The notes beneath the pieces were generated by a model. The model was not told where the DNA came from. It did no database searches and saw only the letters and a list, made by a program, of their open reading frames with translations. The position numbers were made by a program, and so were the translations under genes. Positions 60,106 through 64,000 of a stretch of DNA of 64,000 nt are shown in pieces. The stretch is from G963674665 sp964609625. Lineage in GTDB: Bacteria > Desulfobacterota > Desulfovibrionia > Desulfovibrionales > Desulfovibrionaceae. Location of the stretch: NCBI GenBank assembly GCA_964609625.1, contig CAZSRS010000003.1, forward strand, positions 124,001-188,000, read 5' to 3'. Within the stretch, counting starts at the first letter, position 1; each line of letters opens with the position of its first letter.

Positions 60106-60686
60106 CCGGCCCCCCTGAAATGAACGCACTCTGCCGAGAGACCTTCAGTCCTTGGCGGCGATACCAAGCCGCCTTCGAGGAGCACAACCTGATAGCACGC
60201 TGCAGGACGTCCCATCACGAGCGGAGCCCGCGCGAGACCTGGTCTCTCTCCTGTTTCAACGGCACGATCGCCTGAGAGTGGTAGAGGGGCACTGGTGAGG
60301 TAGAACATAAGACCCAGAGCCGGATTGCCCCCCAATCCGCCCTGCATAAGATTATACCGCCAGGATATGTGCTAAGCGTATGTCGTGACGCTCATATCTG
60401 TCAAGGAAAAACGGTGCCGAAATAAACGGGAAAAACCGGTTGGCCGCGACAACGCCCCTCGCTGGAAGAGACTATCCCCGCATGGATCGCATGCTTCGCT
60501 AGCGCTACTCCGACGCCCTCCAAGGGTGCGACGGGATCTCGCGTGGCAGGACACCGCGCCACGAGCGGAACTCGCGTACGGCCTGACCAGACCGCGTTTC
60601 CACCAAGCCGTTGCAATCAAAGCACGGGGCGTGTCTTGATTGTCTCATGGAATCACGGAGGCAAGGGACGCTCCCCGCATCCTCAA
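60106..60686. other. Intergenic region without a convincing gene
   Basis: About 580 bases. Frames of 60-85 codons are open on both strands but lack ribosome-binding sites or familiar sequence. One imperfect inverted repeat, GATATGTGC / GCTCATATC, at 60364-60398. I see no RNA gene. Confidence 0.5.
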
Positions 60687-62504
60687 TCATGCGTACTCGT
60701 CATGCGCCCAGGAACTCATGGTCACCTGGCGCCAGATCTCGCGCATGGTGTGGTGGTGCTCCTGTTTGCGGTCGCGGTACTGCGTGTGCAGCAGCGTGTG
60801 CGCCTTGTGCGAGTTCGGGTTCTCCAGGAAGTCTTTATACAGCTTCTGAACCTGAGGATTGTTGTGTGATTGCCGCACGGCGCGTTGCGTGTCGATGGCA
60901 TAGATGGCCTCGCGGCGTTTCCTGGCGTAGGGCTGGTAGTGTTTCTTGCTGCGCAGGTTCCCACCGCCGTCCACGCAGCCCCCTGGGCAGGCCATGATCT
61001 CGATGAAATCGAAGTCCGCGCGTTGGGCCAGGACATCCTCGACCATGGCCCGCACTCCCTTGAGCCCGTGACACATGGCCAGTCTGACCTCGCCGAACCC
61101 GCCGCCCAGGTCCACCCTGGCCGTGCGTACGTTGTCGAAACCCCGCAGGGCCTCGATCTCTATCGATTCCAGCTCGTGGCCGTTGACCACGGCGTACATG
61201 GTCCGCACCGCCGCCTCCATCACTCCGCCGGTGGTGCCGAAGATGGCTCCGGCTCCAGAGTAGGCCGACATGTGCGGGTTGTCGAAGGCTTCCGGCTCCA
61301 GGGCGGCCAGGTCGATGCCCTCGCGCCTGAGCAGGCGGGCGAACTCCCGGGTGGTCAGCACCACGTCCACCTCGCGCACGCCGCCGGGGCTGAATATCTT
61401 GCGGGCTGCCTCGTCCTTCTTGGCCGTGCAGGGCATGATCGAGACCACCCTGATCCGGGTCGAGTCCACACCCATCCGCTCCGGCAGATACGTTTTGGCC
61501 AACGCCCCGAAGCACTGCTGCGGGGATTTGGTGGACGAGAGCAAGGGCAGTACCTCGGGATAGTGCTTTTCCGCGAAATTGATCCATGCGGGGCAACACG
61601 ATGTGAAGGTGGGGCGCAGGCCTTGTTTGAGCCTTTCCAGAAGCTCGGTGCCCTCCTCCATGATCACCACGTCGGCCGCGAAATTGGTGTCCAGGACCAC
61701 GTCCGCGCCAAGACGACGCAGGGCCGCGATGATCTGGCCCTCCACGTTCATGCCCGGAGGCAGGCCGAACTCCTCTCCCAAGCCCACGCGAATGGCCGGA
61801 GCGAACTGGAAGACCGTGATGATCTCGGGATCGTAGAGAAACTCGACCACAGCCTCGGTCTCGTCCCGTTCGGCCAGAGCCCCGGTGGGGCAGACCAGCA
61901 CGCACTGACCACAGGTGACGCAGGCCGAGGCCCCCTGGGTGCGGTTGTCGCGCAGCCCCACGCCCGCACCCACGCCGGAGCCGGTGAAGACCAGGGCGTC
62001 CACGGCCTGCTCGTCTCGGCAGACCGCCACACAACGCAGGCAGCGCACGCACTTGCCCAGGTCGCGGATCAGGGCCGGGGAACTGTCGTCCCTCTCCCGC
62101 GTCTTGGCAAGCTCGGGCCTGGCGTAACGCGACCGAGCCAGCCCAACGAACTGGGCCACGTCCTGCAGCTCGCAGTTGCCGTGACGGATGCAGGTGGCGC
62201 AGTCTTGGTCGTGATCGGCCAAGAGAAGTTCCACCTGCATGCGCTGCATCTCACGTACCTGTCGCGTGCGGGTCAAGACACGCATGCCCGACTCCATGGG
62301 CGTGTTGCAAGCGGTCACGATCCTGGGCTCGGGGTGTTCTGGCCGGCGTATCTCCACCAGGCAGACGCGGCACGTGCCTGGGGTGTGATCGATATCCGCA
62401 AGCTCGCAGAGGGTGGGGATGAACTGGCCGTATTGTCGGGCCACTTCCAGAATGGTCTGGTTCTCCTGGAACTCCACTTCCTTGGCATTGATCTGTGCTT
62501 TCAT
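60687..62504 (-). CDS. hndD: [FeFe] hydrogenase, HndD-like
   Basis: 605 aa. N-terminal 2Fe-2S domain (Cys33, 45, 48, 66), a His-Cys3 4Fe-4S domain (HDQDCATCIRHGNC), two 4Fe-4S ferredoxin clusters (CVRCLRCVAVC and CVTCGQCVLVC), then the H-cluster domain: P1 TSCCPAW (301-307), P2 MPCTAKKDE (357-365) and P3 with Cys506 and Cys510 (MACPGGCVDGGG). P3 continues NL instead of the usual QP. The small-subunit-like C-terminus (SHNNPQVQKLYKDFLENP) is fused on, as in HndD. No Tat or signal peptide: cytosolic. GGAG before the ATG. Follows the GltD-like gene by 25 bases. Confidence 0.94.
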   Translation of the reverse strand: MKAQINAKEVEFQENQTILEVARQYGQFIPTLCELADIDHTPGTCRVCLVEIRRPEHPEPRIVTACNTPMESGMRVLTRTRQVREMQRMQVELLLADHDQDCATCIRHGNCELQDVAQFVGLARSRYARPELAKTRERDDSSPALIRDLGKCVRCLRCVAVCRDEQAVDALVFTGSGVGAGVGLRDNRTQGASACVTCGQCVLVCPTGALAERDETEAVVEFLYDPEIITVFQFAPAIRVGLGEEFGLPPGMNVEGQIIAALRRLGADVVLDTNFAADVVIMEEGTELLERLKQGLRPTFTSCCPAWINFAEKHYPEVLPLLSSTKSPQQCFGALAKTYLPERMGVDSTRIRVVSIMPCTAKKDEAARKIFSPGGVREVDVVLTTREFARLLRREGIDLAALEPEAFDNPHMSAYSGAGAIFGTTGGVMEAAVRTMYAVVNGHELESIEIEALRGFDNVRTARVDLGGGFGEVRLAMCHGLKGVRAMVEDVLAQRADFDFIEIMACPGGCVDGGGNLRSKKHYQPYARKRREAIYAIDTQRAVRQSHNNPQVQKLYKDFLENPNSHKAHTLLHTQYRDRKQEHHHTMREIWRQVTMSSWAHDEYA

Positions 62505-62529
62505 GGCGGTCTCCGGGTTGCTCCCCTGG

Positions 62530-64000
62530 TCAGCGCTCGGTGATGACGGAATAGACCCTGTAGCAGCGCAAGCAGCGGTTGGCTTCGTGATAAGCCTCCT
62601 CGCGGGAGATGGGCTTTTCCACTTCCTCGAAGAGTTCCTTGCGCACCTGGGGGTCCAGCTCCCGGACCTTGACGCGGTATTCGTTGCGCACGGGAATGTC
62701 CACCCACTCCTGGTTCACGGTCTTGAAGCCGTTGATCAGCTTCCGCATGCGAGAGCGGGCAAAGAAACGCACCCGGCCGTAGGTGAGGTAGTCGTCGATG
62801 CTGCGCGCGGCCTTGAGGCCATTGGCCATGGCGTGGATCAGGGTGGCAGGGCCGAGGAAGCAGTCGCCGCCGGCGAACACTCCCTTGCGCCCCGTCATGA
62901 GGGTGGCCTGGTCCGCCTCGATGGTACCCCATTTCGTAAATTCGATGCCGTCCCCGGGGCTGGCGAAACTGTGTTCCACCTGCTGGCCGATGGCCGCGAT
63001 CACGGCGTCCACCGCCAAGGTGTGCTCGGAATCGGCCATGGGCACCACCGAAGAGCGGCCGTCCTTGTCCGGCTCGCCCTGCTGCATGCGCACCAACTCC
63101 AGTCCCGTGACCCTACGCTCCGAGCTGAGAATCTGGGTGGGATTGGCCAGGAAGTGGAACCGCACGCCCTCTTCCATGGCGTCCTCGATCTCCTTGGCGT
63201 CGGCAGGCATGTCCTCCCTGGCCCGGCGGTAAATGAGGTGAACCTCCTCGGCGCCCAGACGCAGGGCCGAGCGTGCGCAGTCCATGGCCACGTTGCCCCC
63301 GCCCACTACGGCCACGCGCCTGCCCACCGGCAAGGGGGCGCACTCCTGCATGCACGCCTGGTTCACGTGCAAAAGAAAATCTACACCGCTGAAATATCCA
63401 TCCAGTCCGGGTTCCTCGCCCGGAACGCGCATCTGGCGCCCCTTGTGCGTGCCCAGGGCCAGGAATACAGCCTTGTAGCCCTGCTCGAACAAAGTCTTCA
63501 AGGAGAAGTCCTTGCCCATGCGCTGGTTGTAGGAGATGCGCCCCCCAAGGCTTTCGATGATGCCCACCTCGCGCAGCAGCACGTCCTTGGGCAGGCGGTA
63601 GACCGGGATGCCCGTCGCGGCCATGCCGCCTGGGGTGTCCTTGGCCTCGAACACATCCACGCTGTAGCCCATGAGCAGTAGATGATACGCCGCGGAAATA
63701 CCCGCCGGCCCGGCGCCCACAATGGCCACGCGCAGGTCCGCGGGCTTCCTGCGCTGGATCAGCTCCTGGGAGAACCACTGTGTGGTGAAGGCCTCTTCCT
63801 GATCGGCCACGAAGCGCTTGAGTACCTTGATGCCCACGGGTTCATCCACCTGGGATCTGCGGCAGGCCATCTCGCAAAAGCGCACGCAGACCCGACCACA
63901 GGTAGCTGCCATGGGGTACTTCTGCAGGATCACCCCCAGGGAGTGGCTGAACATGCCGTCCTTGATGTAGTCGATGTAGCGCGGCACGTTGACCTTGGCC
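62530..64000 (-). CDS. GltD/SfrB-like FAD-NAD(P) oxidoreductase (5' end outside window)
   Basis: Reading frame open to the window edge; about 490 codons seen. Cysteines CGRVCVRFCEMAC near the start of the visible part bind an iron-sulfur cluster; FAD site VAIVGAGPAGISAAYHL and NAD(P) site VAVVGGGNVAMDCA; GVFAGGDCFLGPATLIHAMANG completes the FAD site. This is the small-subunit fold of glutamate synthase as used in Nfn, SfrB and related enzymes. The in-frame sequence before the first GTG still reads as protein (AKVNVPRYID), so the true start lies beyond base 64000, possibly in a NuoF-like part. It probably passes NAD(P)H electrons to the hydrogenase. Confidence 0.9.
   Translation of the reverse strand, partial: AKVNVPRYIDYIKDGMFSHSLGVILQKYPMAATCGRVCVRFCEMACRRSQVDEPVGIKVLKRFVADQEEAFTTQWFSQELIQRRKPADLRVAIVGAGPAGISAAYHLLLMGYSVDVFEAKDTPGGMAATGIPVYRLPKDVLLREVGIIESLGGRISYNQRMGKDFSLKTLFEQGYKAVFLALGTHKGRQMRVPGEEPGLDGYFSGVDFLLHVNQACMQECAPLPVGRRVAVVGGGNVAMDCARSALRLGAEEVHLIYRRAREDMPADAKEIEDAMEEGVRFHFLANPTQILSSERRVTGLELVRMQQGEPDKDGRSSVVPMADSEHTLAVDAVIAAIGQQVEHSFASPGDGIEFTKWGTIEADQATLMTGRKGVFAGGDCFLGPATLIHAMANGLKAARSIDDYLTYGRVRFFARSRMRKLINGFKTVNQEWVDIPVRNEYRVKVRELDPQVRKELFEEVEKPISREEAYHEANRCLRCYRVYSVITER

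Noticed and set aside
60217..60580. Imperfect repeat (CACGAGCGGA followed by CGCG) at about 60217 and 60561
   Set aside because: Only about ten bases match well; expected by chance in GC-rich DNA.

Overview
The window is a high-GC, gene-dense chromosomal segment. It most likely comes from a sulfate-reducing deltaproteobacterium (Desulfobacterota) of the Desulfovibrionales. This is inferred from gene content: the rpmE-DUF1385-prfA-prmC-lpxC order, an HndD-type [FeFe] hydrogenase beside a GltD-like flavoprotein, many c-type cytochromes, abundant PAS/HDOD/GGDEF signalling proteins, and Gram-negative envelope genes (lpxC, lptD, psp). I saw no rRNA, tRNA, CRISPR array or transposase.

Layout. 1-5.8 kb: 3'-truncated thiC, diverging from a housekeeping operon (rpmE, a DUF1385 membrane protein, prfA, prmC, lpxC). 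5.9-8.6 kb: pspF diverging from pspABC, with a textbook sigma-54 promoter in front of pspA. 8.9-12.8 kb: DNA repair genes mutY (with a near-canonical Nudix domain) and umuC flanking a DUF362 protein. 12.9-15.7 kb: a three-gene ABC importer with a structured leader and an intra-operon terminator. 15.8-19.7 kb: an HdeA-like protein, an exported acetolactate decarboxylase, a FAD protein and a GT2 glycosyltransferase. 19.7-25.5 kb (minus): an unusual four-gene operon of a Rossmann-PAS histidine kinase, a tandem universal stress protein, an orphan alternate-type F1-ATPase beta subunit and a glycosyltransferase-deacetylase fusion. 25.7-28.3 kb: VOC protein, exported trypsin-like protease, small hypothetical protein and a lipoprotein.

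28.8-37.4 kb is the most interesting block: an ECF sigma factor; its membrane anti-sigma factor carrying a CxxCH c-type heme motif; a Rieske protein; a split cytochrome b with cytochrome b6-type features; membrane-anchored octaheme, diheme and monoheme cytochromes c; and a diheme cytochrome c peroxidase. I read it as a regulated menaquinol-to-cytochrome c chain that could end in peroxide reduction.

37.5-44.9 kb holds an exact 382-bp direct repeat flanking a 5.97-kb insert that encodes a 1,891-residue multi-PAS/PocR hybrid histidine kinase. The right-hand repeat is the promoter and 5' end of an intact diguanylate cyclase gene; the left-hand copy is a truncated duplicate.

45-55.7 kb: mixed metabolic and envelope genes (MDR dehydrogenase, C_GCAxxG_C_C protein, glycerate 2-kinase, glycosyltransferase, lptD, alr, a two-repeat winged-helix-like protein, YihY). 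55.8-60.1 kb (minus): a Ser/Thr kinase - HDOD - class III cyclase signalling operon. 60.7-64 kb (minus): a [FeFe] hydrogenase (HndD-like) behind a GltD/SfrB-like flavoprotein whose start lies beyond the window.
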